Source of the DNA: Phocaeicola vulgatus | GTDB lineage: Bacteria; Bacteroidota; Bacteroidia; Bacteroidales; Tannerellaceae | Assembly (NCBI GenBank): GCA_022009975.1 | Contig: CP091733.1 | Location: 1,319,001 to 1,383,000 of the forward strand | Reading direction: 5' to 3' | DNA: 64,000 nt | Shown here: one piece after another, positions 48,121 to 56,494 of the stretch | How positions within the stretch are numbered: the first letter of the stretch is position 1 | How the letters are laid out: the number at the start of each line of letters is the position of its first letter | Program-made: the position numbers and the translations under genes | Notes under the pieces: generated by a model | Told to the model about the DNA's origin: nothing | Databases searched by the model: none | What the model saw: the letters and a program-made list of their open reading frames with translations, nothing else

Positions 48121-50559
48121 TCAATTCACTTTCCATTCTATCACGCCCCCGGATTCCCCTTTCTGCAATTGGGCTGAAATTTTCAAGGCTGTCGTCTTGA
48201 CTGGCTTGAAGTCCACACTGTTGTAGCGGTCTTTTGCCACGCCGTAATGGTCGGTCGTTTCCACTTCCTTCCATTGTTCTCCATCCTTGTAATATAGCTT
48301 CCAGCTCTCCGGTACACGGAAGTTGCCATCGTAATGGTCATAGTCCAACCAATAGACCTGCACGTTGTGTACTTCTGTCAGCTCGTCGAACTTATATGAG
48401 ATTGTTTCCATCGTCCCCGTCTTTAACCACCAATAGTGGTATGGCTTGGAGACATCCGAAGAGCTCTTAGGCTCCCATTGGTCGTTCACTCCGAAAGTCT
48501 CCTCTTCTATTGATGCCGACTCAGGGGCATCCTTCTGTATCGGAGCTTGGATAGTCACACTATGGGCACGGCTGGCGATGGTCGGTGCCGGAGTCGGGCG
48601 GGTGTACACGGGTGATTGCGGAATCCAAATTGCCATGTTGTCCCTTCCACGGTTGTTCCAGGTGGAATATGGAATCGCCTTGAAGGTCGTCTCTTTGATA
48701 TCCCCGTTCAACATCACCGCTTTTGCCTTTCCGGTCAGCGTCACCACTCCGCCCAAAAGGGCAGCGTCATATTCAGCCTTTATCGGTGTGTTTTCTTGGA
48801 TATATTTGTCGAACACGCTCTTGTCCGGTTGGTCTTGACCTTCCAGACAGAAGATGACCGGTCCCCGTTCGTAAGCCAGTTTGCCCCGGTCGTCCACCGC
48901 ATTGTCATTGGCACGGATCGTCCTCACCTCCATCGGCAAGTTCAATTCAACCTTGTCCCCCTTCTTCCATTTGCGATGGATATTGAGGTATCCCTTATCC
49001 AAAGAAGCTGTTTCGACTGTTTCCCCGTTCACTTTGACCGTATATGGCTTGGCAGGGACGGTGTAAGTATATAAATCTGTCGGGACAGGTCTCTCCTGCA
49101 CCCATTCCGGGATACGCAGCTTGAGGGTGAACTCCTTACTTCCTTTCGGATTGACAATCAAAGACACATTCCCGTCCCACGGGTAATCCGTCGCCTGCTC
49201 AATGGAGACGTTGTTGCCATCCGCATGGATATCCGCCTTGCCCTGGATATACAAATTCACATAAATATCCTTCCCTTGGGATGCATACATGTAATTAGGG
49301 ACGGAAGCCATGAAGCGGGTGATATTGCCCGGGCAACAGGCGCATCCGAACCATGCCTCGCGGTTATGCTGCCCCATCGACTCCAACGGATTGTCATAAA
49401 AGAAGCGGTCGCCGCTCAGCGATACTCCTGAAATCACACCGTTATACAAAGCTCGTTCATAGACATCGGCATATTTGGCATCCCCCGAATAGAGGAACAT
49501 GCGGTAGTTCCAATAGACATTGGCTATCGCCGCACACGTCTCGCAATAGGCAGTCATGTTGTTCAGTTCGTAGTTCGGTCCGAACCCCTCCCCTTGCGGA
49601 CGGGAACCGATACCACCAGTGACGAACAACTTCTTGGATGCCATGTTCTCCCAAATACGCGCCAAAGCCTCTTGGTAAGCGGCATCATGCGTCAATGAAG
49701 CGACATCCGCAACGCCTGAAAAGAGGTAACCGGCACGCACGGCATGGCCGACAATCTCGTCCTGTTGCAAGATGGGCATGTGGTCTTGTGAATATTCGCT
49801 CGGCTTATGCCCGTCCGTGCAACGCCCCGTCTCTTCCACGAAATAACGGGCTGTCTGCAAATATTTCTCATCGCCAGTCACATTATACAGCTTGCAAAGA
49901 GCCATTTCAATGATGGGATGTCCGGACGGACGATGGATTTGCCCTTCATTGGGACCAAATGTCTTGCATACCAAATCGGCATTCTTGATAGCCACATTCA
50001 ACAACGAGCGTTTGCCAGTCGCTTTATAGTGGGCGACCGCAGCCTCGTAGAGGTGCCCGCTGTTATACAACTCATGGCTGTTGATTTTCTCCCATCGGTG
50101 TGTTCCCCACCATCCGGACAAGCGGGTGCATTGGTTGGTGACGCAAGTGGTCAAATAGCCATCCGGCTCTTGCGCCTTGGAAATGATATGAATCACGCTG
50201 TCAAGGTAATGATCCAGTTTTTTATCATAATGCGAAGCCAATGAATAGCTTGCACCTTCGATGACTTTGTAAGGGTCTGTGTCGTCAAAAGAGAAATCAC
50301 CTTTGTGTTCCCCTTTTATCAATCCACCGGCAAGGGCGAAATTATCGAATCTACCATTGATTTCGCATTGATGGAAAGCGGACGGGATAGAGACGGTACG
50401 GTTGACTTCGATTCTCGGAGCCCAAAAATTGTCACTCAAATGCACTTGGGTAAAAGGCACTTCTTTTATTGGATTGCCGCCCTTTGAGCCATCCGCTGCA
50501 AAAGTCACTGCTGGAAGTCCCATGGAGACAACCCCGAATAAGATAACTTTTAGTTTCAT
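48121..50559 (-). CDS. Beta-L-arabinofuranosidase, GH127 (DUF1680), with C-terminal beta-sandwich
   Basis: An intact ~812-residue exported enzyme (signal MKLKVILFGVVSMGLPAVTFA). The (alpha/alpha)6 domain contains the metal-site and catalytic motifs known for GH127: AYCETCAAIANVYWNYRM (Glu and Cys ligands) and ACCPGNITRFMASVPNYMYA (nucleophilic Cys pair). GH127 enzymes cleave beta-1,2-linked arabinofuranose using a zinc-bound cysteine. A discoidin/CBM32-like domain occupies roughly the last 130 residues (SWKLYYKDGEQWKEVE). ATG 50565 in frame would add MR. Alone rather than in a polysaccharide utilisation locus. The activity is the family's best-studied one, but DUF1680 is broad. Confidence 0.87.
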   Translation of the reverse strand: MKLKVILFGVVSMGLPAVTFAADGSKGGNPIKEVPFTQVHLSDNFWAPRIEVNRTVSIPSAFHQCEINGRFDNFALAGGLIKGEHKGDFSFDDTDPYKVIEGASYSLASHYDKKLDHYLDSVIHIISKAQEPDGYLTTCVTNQCTRLSGWWGTHRWEKINSHELYNSGHLYEAAVAHYKATGKRSLLNVAIKNADLVCKTFGPNEGQIHRPSGHPIIEMALCKLYNVTGDEKYLQTARYFVEETGRCTDGHKPSEYSQDHMPILQQDEIVGHAVRAGYLFSGVADVASLTHDAAYQEALARIWENMASKKLFVTGGIGSRPQGEGFGPNYELNNMTAYCETCAAIANVYWNYRMFLYSGDAKYADVYERALYNGVISGVSLSGDRFFYDNPLESMGQHNREAWFGCACCPGNITRFMASVPNYMYASQGKDIYVNLYIQGKADIHADGNNVSIEQATDYPWDGNVSLIVNPKGSKEFTLKLRIPEWVQERPVPTDLYTYTVPAKPYTVKVNGETVETASLDKGYLNIHRKWKKGDKVELNLPMEVRTIRANDNAVDDRGKLAYERGPVIFCLEGQDQPDKSVFDKYIQENTPIKAEYDAALLGGVVTLTGKAKAVMLNGDIKETTFKAIPYSTWNNRGRDNMAIWIPQSPVYTRPTPAPTIASRAHSVTIQAPIQKDAPESASIEEETFGVNDQWEPKSSSDVSKPYHYWWLKTGTMETISYKFDELTEVHNVQVYWLDYDHYDGNFRVPESWKLYYKDGEQWKEVETTDHYGVAKDRYNSVDFKPVKTTALKISAQLQKGESGGVIEWKVN

Positions 50560-50597
50560 ACGCATATTCGTTTATTACCGTTCTTAAAAAATTCTAA

Positions 50598-50609
50598 GCA
50601 ACATTGTTT
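50598..50609. promoter_or_regulatory. Copy of the Fur-dyad core GCAACATTGTTT ahead of GH127
   Basis: The 12-mer GCAACATTGTTT is identical to the centre of the dyad at 52301-52327. It sits 33 bases before the GH127 start. The flanks are only weakly palindromic here, so operator function is tentative. Confidence 0.35.
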
Positions 50610-50675
50610 TTCTGCGCAAATAAACAAAAAAAACATCAAATATCGAACAAAACGTTTATTTTTTCTTACCCGCAC

Positions 50676-51061
50676 TTACTTTTCATAAAATTCTACCGGC
50701 AAACCGTCCGGGTCGCTGAAGAAAACGAACCGCTTGCCCGTATATTCGTCGGTGCGCATCGGTTCGTGCGCAACTGCTTTGCTTTCAAGTTCACTTATTG
50801 CCGCCGCAACATCATCCACCTCAAAGGCAAGATGCCGCAATCCTGCCGCTTCGGGATAGGAAATCCGTTTAGGAGGGTTGGGAAAGGAAAACAATTCAAC
50901 GACATACATGTCGCCAAGCCAGCAATCAGCTTTCCACGAATCACGCTCCTTGCGATAGTTTCACTCTTGATTGTCAATCCGAGTACTTGGGTGTAAAATT
51001 GTTTCGACCGCTCATAGTCGGAGCAAATCACTGCCACATGATGAATGCGATTTAACTTCAT
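50676..51061 (-). CDS. VOC/glyoxalase-like metalloprotein, frameshifted
   Basis: About 128 residues of two beta-alpha-beta-beta-beta units. MKLNRIHHVAVICSDYERSK gives the first His ligand, GLRHLAFEVDDVAAAI the second His and DGLPVEFYE the final Glu. The family includes glyoxalase I and related lyases; GloA2/YaeR-like proteins have this length. A T is lost near 50953, before RKERDSWKADCWLGDMY. It probably follows the small gene at 51092 in one transcript. Substrate unknown. Confidence 0.82.
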
Positions 51062-51091
51062 ATTTTTTCGTCAATTACCGTTTTTGAAAAT

Positions 51092-51193
51092 TTATTTAAG
51101 CAATTTCATCTCCTTGCGCTGCTTATAGTCGTGAGGACTTCCATAGCTTGTTTTGTTAAAATTATTTTTTGTTTGCCAACCGAAATACGTCAC
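51092..51193 (-). CDS. Candidate 33-residue small protein
   Basis: A GTG-initiated frame whose tail SYGSPHDYKQRKEMKLLK reads like real protein, basic and mixed in composition rather than the low-complexity typical of this AT-rich gap. The start FGWQTKNNFNK is also unbiased. A perfect TACCTTTG promoter box lies 23 bases upstream, and the VOC gene starts 30 bases after its stop. I recognise no family, and no ATG start is available, so an upstream frame error is possible. Confidence 0.35.
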   Translation of the reverse strand: MTYFGWQTKNNFNKTSYGSPHDYKQRKEMKLLK

Positions 51194-51215
51194 CTGTTTT
51201 TTTCAACCACCTCTG

Positions 51216-51223
51216 CAAAGGTA
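51216..51223 (-). promoter_or_regulatory. -7 promoter box (TACCTTTG) for the small gene and VOC gene
   Basis: Perfect TACCTTTG on the minus strand. Transcription would begin near 51210 and cover the 33-residue frame and the VOC gene. Confidence 0.65.
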
Positions 51224-51320
51224 CTGAATCGTTTCAGCGAATGCAAGTTTATCGGCATTTAATTTCCATCATTAACATTTGTTTACTTAACAGCTTTTTG
51301 TTAATTTTTTTCTCTTTTCT

Positions 51321-51375
51321 CGCGCGCATGCGCAATAGAGAGAGAAAATTATTCTATTCTATTCTATTCTATTCT
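51321..51375. repeat. Low-complexity cluster with (ATTCT)5 and alternating CG tract
   Basis: CGCGCGCATGCGC (51321-51333) is a 13-base alternating purine-pyrimidine run. AGAGAGAG follows, then five perfect ATTCT units (51351-51375). It lies in a 736-base gap (51062-51797) that otherwise holds the small gene, its promoter and repeat copy C. Confidence 0.8.
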
Positions 51376-51646
51376 TTATAGCGCTTTTTTTCATATTTTT
51401 TCGAGTTTAAGTGTGTTTTTTTTTCGTTTTTGCATCAAAATTTCATACATCATCGAGGTCAACTCATGTTTTTGTCAACATTTTACGCATTCATCAAATT
51501 TGCAAAAATGGTATAAATAATTAAATTTCAATTCATTAACGACATTTCGACAAACTATGATTGTTCTATTTTTTAGATAATTGTCCGATTTTTATTATCA
51601 TGGTCATTTTTTGCCCCTTTTCTCTCTATTTTCCCATCAAAAAAAC

Positions 51647-51735
51647 ACGTCAAAAACATCCAATGTTTTTCTGAAAACGTCCGATGAATTTTCAAAAATA
51701 TCCGATGTTTTTCCCAAAACAACGGTTGTTTTGAA
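51647..51735. repeat. Interspersed ACATTGGACGTTTTT repeat, copy C (inverted, diverged)
   Basis: Read on the minus strand, units ACATCGGATATTTTT, TCATCGGACGTTTT and ACATTGGATGTTTTT follow CAACCGTTGTTTT. The family signature is kept but each unit has drifted. It lies just beyond the 3' end of the fur gene. Confidence 0.65.
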
Positions 51736-51797
51736 AGAGAAAAACAACCCGGTTTCAGGATTAATATGTGAATATATGTAAATAGATATAAATGCTA

Positions 51798-52233
51798 TTA
51801 ACTATTTTTGTCCGTAATGTTGGCAGAAGCGGCTGGATTTTTCCGGCAATTAGGGCATATTCCTTTTATCACAACCTCACATTCTTCCACTTTATATGCA
51901 TCAGGCAAGTCGTAATGATAGGCAGGGACATCCTCCAAACAGGTGACCGTATGGCACACCTTGCAATAGAAATGAGCATGGTGGCACTCTTCTCCTTTGT
52001 TGTTAATGGCATATTCAACCATCGTTTTATCAACTACGACACGATGCACTATTCCCGCCCCTACAAGAGTCTGCATGGTCCGATAAAAAGTAATGCGGTC
52101 GTACAATTCTCCCATTTCCTCCTTGATTTCCTCTTCCGTGAGGGGTCTCATCCTCTTTTGCAGTGCATCAATGATAGCGATGCGCTGAATGCTTTTCTTC
52201 AAATTCTTCTTTCAATATGTCTACAGCATCCAT
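51798..52233 (-). CDS. Fur-family metal-responsive transcriptional repressor, frameshifted
   Basis: About 145 residues. It starts MDAVDILKEEF at ATG 52233; an A lost near 52205 shifts the frame before SIQRIAIIDALQ. A winged helix (~12-75, ITFYRTMQTLVGAGIVHR as recognition region) precedes the dimerisation domain. That domain has HHAHFYCKVCHTVTCLED, giving His and the first CxxC, and GICPNC as the second: a structural zinc site as in Zur, PerR and Fur. Which metal it senses is not readable. Its neighbours, a His-rich exported protein and a TonB receptor, suggest zinc or iron. It is divergently placed across a palindromic operator. Confidence 0.86.
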
Positions 52234-52257
52234 CTTTTATCTATTAGAATCGCATAG

Positions 52258-52265
52258 CAAATGTA
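52258..52265 (-). promoter_or_regulatory. -7 promoter box (TACATTTG) of the Fur-family gene
   Basis: TACATTTG on the minus strand, 24 bases before ATG 52233. Confidence 0.65.
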
Positions 52266-52300
52266 GTCCAAAATTATTTTATATGAAAATTTAACAGGAA

Positions 52301-52327
52301 ATAATATGCAACATTGTTTCATATTAT
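52301..52327. promoter_or_regulatory. 27-bp dyad, candidate Fur/Zur operator
   Basis: Arms ATAATATGCAACA and TGTTTCATATTAT around a central T match at 12 of 13 positions. The size and AT-rich 7-1-7-like symmetry suit Fur-family boxes. It lies between two divergent promoters. Its right arm contains the TTG that would serve as -33 for the plus-strand gene, so a bound repressor would block that promoter directly and could also autoregulate the regulator gene. Confidence 0.65.
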
Positions 52328-52338
52328 CGAGATATGAT

Positions 52339-52346
52339 TATTTTTG
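52339..52346 (+). promoter_or_regulatory. -7 promoter box (TATTTTTG) of the His-rich protein/TonB receptor genes
   Basis: TATTTTTG lies 25 bases after TTG 52314 in the dyad. The TTG inside the box is not the start codon; ATG 52359 or 52362 is. Confidence 0.6.
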
Positions 52347-52358
52347 CAGCAGGATATA

Positions 52359-52696
52359 ATGATGAAAAGAAAACGGAAAAATAGAATTATCATCGCATGG
52401 GTTCTGTTGATGACCTTGATGCCGATAAGTATCGTGAAGGCGACGCACCATCACGATATTGAGGAGGTTGCATCTTCTCAATCGACGGATCCAGGGCAAA
52501 AAAACAGCGGGAACGACTACGACTCCTGCCCTATTTGCCATTTCCTTTATCTCCTTTCATCGAATCCCAATCATTCCATTTTTTCTATTCCGCACAACTT
52601 ATCTTTGTCTTTATTGCGCAACCTTGTCCCGGGAAGAAAAAGACATCTTTGTTGTCGGCAACCTTGCGGGCTCCTCCCTCACTCTCACTTTCCTAA
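52359..52696 (+). CDS. Small exported His/Cys-containing protein, frameshifted, unknown function
   Basis: About 112 residues. MMKRKRKNRIIIAWVLLMTL is a signal or anchor. Then ATHHHDIEEVASS and DYDSCPICHFLYLLSS provide clustered His and Cys that could bind a metal. The C-terminal part ends LRAPPSLSLS in a second frame (stop 52694-52696), implying an indel within ~52540-52660. Similar small proteins next to TonB receptors exist in Bacteroides as I recall, but none is characterised to my knowledge. Its position between a Fur-family regulator with its operator and a TonB receptor suggests a periplasmic metal carrier or sensor. Confidence 0.5.
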
Positions 52697-52890
52697 ATTC
52701 CCTGGCGGCGTGTCACGTTTGCAAATTGCTGCGGTGCTTTCGGAATTTGACACCAAACTTTTACATCCGTAAAATCCTGACGGTCTCATTCTCTGCATCC
52801 AACCGTTTGCCTGCTCCGACACACCTTCGAATGAATGCATCAAAACAACTGTTTTGAGACAACTTTTCGACATTCTCATTCAATAATAAG

Positions 52891-52965
52891 ATGAAAAAGA
52901 TTGCCGCTTTTGCGTTTTTTCTTTTCATCCTTCACCACTATTTGCTTAAGGAACTTGGCTTTTAG
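52891..52965 (+). CDS. Possible 24-residue hydrophobic micropeptide
   Basis: ATG-initiated MKKIAAFAFFLFILHHYLLK ending ELGF, a single potential membrane helix with two His. It lies 79 bases before the TonB receptor. It could be a remnant, a leader peptide or chance. The rest of 52697-53044 shows no other gene. Confidence 0.25.
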   Translation: MKKIAAFAFFLFILHHYLLKELGF

Positions 52966-53044
52966 GTTGTTTGCATGAGATAGAGAGGTTGACTAAATCT
53001 AAAACAGTTTCTTATAAAACAACAGTATTAAACAAAAAAACAGT

Positions 53045-55388
53045 ATGAAGACAAAAACAAAATTTGCACTTCTCGTGCTTTATGTAATGCTTTTGCCTTT
53101 CCTGGCACAAGCCAACGTTATCCAACAAGCAAGAACAGATGCCAACATTTACGGGCACGTGATAGACAAACAAAATGGAGAGCATCTCCCCTACATTTCC
53201 ATATTTGTAAAAGGAACAATGATCGGCACTACGACTGACGCATCGGGGCACTATTTCTTGAAGAACTTACCAATTGGCACACTTTCGATTGAAGTAAAGT
53301 CAATAGGATACCGGACTGTCCAAAAAGAGATAGAAGTAAAAGCAAACTCCACGCATGAATTGAATTTCGAGTTGGAGCATGACGACGTGGCGCTCGATGA
53401 AGTGGTCGTATCCGCCAACCGTAATGAAACCCAGCGGAAGCTCGCTCCCAATTTGGTCAATGTCATCAACTCAAAATTATTCGAAACCACGCAGTCCGTC
53501 TGCCTTGCCCAAGGGTTGAACTTCCAACCGGGAGTCAGGACGGAGGACAATTGTCAAAATTGCGGTTTCACCCAAGTGCGCATCAATGGATTGGACGGCC
53601 ACTATTCGCAAATATTAATAAACTCCCGACCTGTGTTTCGGCATTGAACGGGGTCTATGGACTTGAACAGATTCCGGTCAACATGATAGACCGCGTGGAA
53701 GTGGTGCGTGGCGGTGGTTCTGCCCTGTTCGGAGCTTCAGCCATTGGAGGAACAATCAACATCATCACCAAAGAGCCCACACGTAATTCGGCAGAAGTCG
53801 GGCACTCTTTCATGTCCATCGGAGGGAAAAACTCATTCGACAATGCGACTTCGGCAAATGTTTCATTGGTGACAGACGACAACAAAGCCGGATTCTATGC
53901 ATACGGGCAAAACAGATACAGGCAAGCATTTGACCATGACGGGGATGGATATAGCGAATTGCCGGTAATCCATAACCAAACGTTCGGTGTAAACTCTTTC
54001 TTGAGATTAAGTCCTTACTCAAAACTGACAGCCCAATACCACGGCATTCAAGAGTTCAGACGCGGCGGCAATATGCTTGACCGTGTGGCACACGAAGCAA
54101 ACATAGCCGAACAAGTCGAGCACAATATCCAAGGCGGAGGCGTGAGCTTCGATTATATCTCGCCAAACGAGAAAAACCGCCTCAATACTTACTTCTCATT
54201 CCAAACGACGGCACGTAAGAGCTATTACGGAGGAATTGGCGAAGGTTCGCCCGAAGACAAGGAGGCAGCCCAAAAAGCATACGGCACGACACACGATTTT
54301 ACGCATGTCTTGGGAGCACAATATATCCACTCGTTCGAGAAGCTGCTGTTCATGCCGTCCGACTTGACATTGGGTGCTGAATACAATTATGACGGGCTGA
54401 AAGATATCATTGTTGGCTACGACCGCAATTTCCGTCAGAAAGTACGCATAGGAAGCGTTTTCTTCCAAATGAATGGAAAAACAAGCGTTGGAGTTTTCTT
54501 GCCGGCGGAAGGCTTGACAAACACAACCTGGTAAGCCATGTCATATTCAGCCCCCGCTTAAACTTGCGCTTTAATCCGACAGAAGACATCAACCTGCGAA
54601 TAAGTTATGCCGGAGGTTTCCGTGCCCCGCAAGCCTTTGACGAAGATTTGCACATCGGGCTTGCCGGAGGTGAACGTTTGGTCACTAAACTTGCTGATAA
54701 TTTGAAAGAAGAGCGTTCAAATAGCTTAAGCCTCTCTGCAGACTTCTACCATAAGTTCGGCAATGTGCAGACGAACCTGCTCGTAGAAGGTTTTTATACC
54801 GATTTGAACGATGTGTTCGCACTCAAGCAACTTGACCAGCCGGATTCACAGGGCAACATTGTACAGGAGCGTTACAATGCTTACGGAGCAAAAGTGTTGG
54901 GAGTTAACATTGAAGGCAAAGCGATGTTCACGAAATGGTTTTCTCTCCAGGCTGGTGTGACTCTCCAGCAAAGCAAATACGATGAAGCCATCGGATGGAA
55001 TGATGAAGTGCCTCAACAGAAGTACCGCAAGATGATGCGTACTCCGGACACCTATGGATATTTCACAGCGACCTTCACACCTCTGAAGCGTTTCACCACT
55101 TCATTGACAGGGAATTATACAGGAAGCATGCTCATCGGGCATAATGCGGGTTCGGGTGTGGAAAAACCTGTCGCGGTAAACACTCCTGACTTTTTCGCCA
55201 TGAACTTGAAGGTCGCATACGATATCCCAATTTATAAAAGCCTTACGTTGCAAGTCAATAGCGGAATACAAAATATCACCAATGCTTATCAAAAGGATTT
55301 TGACAAGGGATGGAACCGTGACTCAAATTATATTTATGGGCCATCACTCCCAAGGAGCTTTTTCATGGGAGCCAAAGTGATTTATTAA
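53045..55388 (+). CDS. TonB-dependent outer-membrane receptor, two frameshifts
   Basis: About 780 residues. A signal peptide precedes a carboxypeptidase-regulatory-like domain (~33-115, IYGHVIDKQNGEHLPYISIF). The plug domain follows (VVSANRNETQRKLAP, FTQVRINGLDGHYSQILINS, VEVVRGGGSALFGASAIGGT), then a 22-strand barrel ending FFMGAKVIY. It imports a ligand using TonB energy. The plug cysteine pair EDNCQNCGF is conspicuous. T is lost near 53640 (SRPVF/SALNGVYGLEQIP), and a base near 54493 (KTS/WSFLAGGRLDKHNL). Linkage to a Fur-family operator suggests a metal or metal-chelate ligand; sequence alone does not fix it. Confidence 0.87.
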
Positions 55389-55425
55389 TAGCCAATCAAC
55401 AAACGGTTGACCTTAAAACGATGAC

Positions 55426-55460
55426 GGGGCTGTGTCAAAGCGATTGTTTTGATGCAGCCC
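55426..55460 (+). terminator. Dispersed hairpin behind the TonB receptor (copy 4)
   Basis: GGGGCTGTGTCAAAG with TTTTGATGCAGCCC, one C shorter than other copies, then TTTAA. It lies 38 bases after the receptor stop. Confidence 0.7.
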
Positions 55461-55465
55461 TTTAA

Positions 55466-55545
55466 GGTGCGTCACGATTAGTAAAATGCCAGATGCCGAG
55501 CCCGGATTCCGAAAGCGGCTCAGCAGTTTGCAATCATGGCACACC
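55466..55545. repeat. Short TIR element next to hairpin (copy 4)
   Basis: Begins GGTGCGTCACGATTAGTAAA and ends TTTGCAATCATGGCACACC. The ends are inverted copies with a few changes. At 80 bp it is shorter than the other two, having lost internal sequence. Confidence 0.7.
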
Positions 55546-55549
55546 GCAA

Positions 55550-55591
55550 TATAAAAAAGCCTTGTCCCACTTGATGCAGGACAAGGCTTTA
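55550..55591 (-). terminator. Terminator of the tRNA-Gln pair
   Basis: AAAGCCTTGTCC (55556-55567) pairs perfectly with GGACAAGGCTTT (55579-55590). A U run follows on the minus strand, directly behind the tRNA-Gln gene. Confidence 0.8.
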
Positions 55592-55596
55592 TTTCA

Positions 55597-55669
55597 GTTG
55601 TACTACCAAGATTCGAACTTGGACAAACAGGACCAGAATCTGTTGTGCTACCATTACACCATAGTACAA
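55597..55669 (-). tRNA. tRNA-Gln (CTG), second copy in transcript order
   Basis: 73 nt: acceptor TTGTACT/AGTACAA, anticodon loop TTCTGGT read as CTG, T-loop AGTTCGAATCT. The pair closing the anticodon loop is A-C in both copies, which slightly weakens the call of the exact loop register. CCA not encoded. Confidence 0.9.
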
Positions 55670-55703
55670 TGTTTGGCAAAAGAGACGACTGTATTGATTG
55701 GAG

Positions 55704-55776
55704 GTTGTACTACCAAGATTCGAACTTGGACAAACAGGACCAGAATCTGTTGTGCTACCATTACACCATAGTACAA
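55704..55776 (-). tRNA. tRNA-Gln (CTG), first copy in transcript order
   Basis: Identical 73-nt copy of the tRNA at 55597-55669, with a 34-base spacer between the two genes. Confidence 0.9.
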
Positions 55777-55815
55777 TGTCGATTAATAACAGTTGTTATC
55801 TCTCATTTGCGGTTG

Positions 55816-55823
55816 CAAAGGTA
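55816..55823 (-). promoter_or_regulatory. -7 promoter box (TACCTTTG) of the tRNA-Gln pair
   Basis: TACCTTTG on the minus strand, 40 bases before the first tRNA-Gln. The gap 55824-56071 up to the rsfS promoter shows no gene or repeat that I can support. Confidence 0.75.
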
Positions 55824-56071
55824 ATGACTTTTCTCGAACAACCAAACTTTTCCCCTACTATTTTTATGCAATATTTCCAAGGCGGGCAACCCTTCCGCCA
55901 AAAACGAATTGATTATCAAAAGCTTTTTGCAAAGCGAAAGAAGATACTTAAAAAAAATAAAAAAGGAAGATGAACTTTTGACGGGCTTCTCTTGTTATCA
56001 AGAAACAAACGAGATTGCATCCTATTCCGTAAAAATATGGAAGTTTATATGCAAAAACAGATTATTACGAG

Positions 56072-56079
56072 TATCTTTG
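56072..56079 (+). promoter_or_regulatory. -7 promoter box (TATCTTTG) of rsfS-ftsH
   Basis: TATCTTTG 37 bases before the rsfS ATG. Confidence 0.7.
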
Positions 56080-56116
56080 CAATCTTGAAAAAAATTAGAA
56101 CGTTATATTACACAGA

Positions 56117-56476
56117 ATGGATCAAACACAAGTTTTAGTCGAGGCTGTGGTTAAAGGCCTCCAAGAAAAGAAAGGAAAGAACATCGCTATTGTTGATTTA
56201 AGACAAACAGAGGGAGCAATCTGCCAATATATGGTCATTGCAGAAGGAAATTCCCCTTCTCAAGTTGCCGCCCTATGCGATTCCGTTTGGGACTTCGCCA
56301 AGAAAGAGGCAGGTGAGAAAACGATTTCAATAGATGGCGAACAGCGTGCCGAATGGATTGGAATGGATTATGGGACGGTTACAGTACATATCTTCCTTCC
56401 GGAGAAGCGTAAATTCTACAATTTGGACACGCTTTGGGAAGATGCGCCCAAAAAGGAAATCCCCAATTTGGATTAA
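56117..56476 (+). CDS. rsfS: Ribosomal silencing factor RsfS
   Basis: Complete 119-residue protein of the RsfS/Iojap family. KGKNIAIVDLRQTEGAICQYM, VIAEGNSPSQVAALCDSV and EWIGMDYGTVTVHIF match the family. It binds L14 on the 50S subunit and blocks joining with 30S during slow growth. It is 18 bases ahead of ftsH, a common pairing in Bacteroidetes. Confidence 0.95.
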   Translation: MDQTQVLVEAVVKGLQEKKGKNIAIVDLRQTEGAICQYMVIAEGNSPSQVAALCDSVWDFAKKEAGEKTISIDGEQRAEWIGMDYGTVTVHIFLPEKRKFYNLDTLWEDAPKKEIPNLD

Positions 56477-56494
56477 CAGTACTTTTGTAATTAT

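Noticed and set aside
48616..50244. Several plus-strand open frames opposite GH127
   Set aside because: Low-complexity Arg/His/Ser-rich shadows of a conserved GH127 gene.
51351..51375. ATTCT repeats as a CRISPR-like array
   Set aside because: Units are contiguous 5-mers without spacers and no cas gene is present.
55493..55973. Open frames running across the tRNA-Gln genes
   Set aside because: They repeat the peptide FELGQTGPE because they translate the two identical tRNAs; structural RNA explains the sequence.
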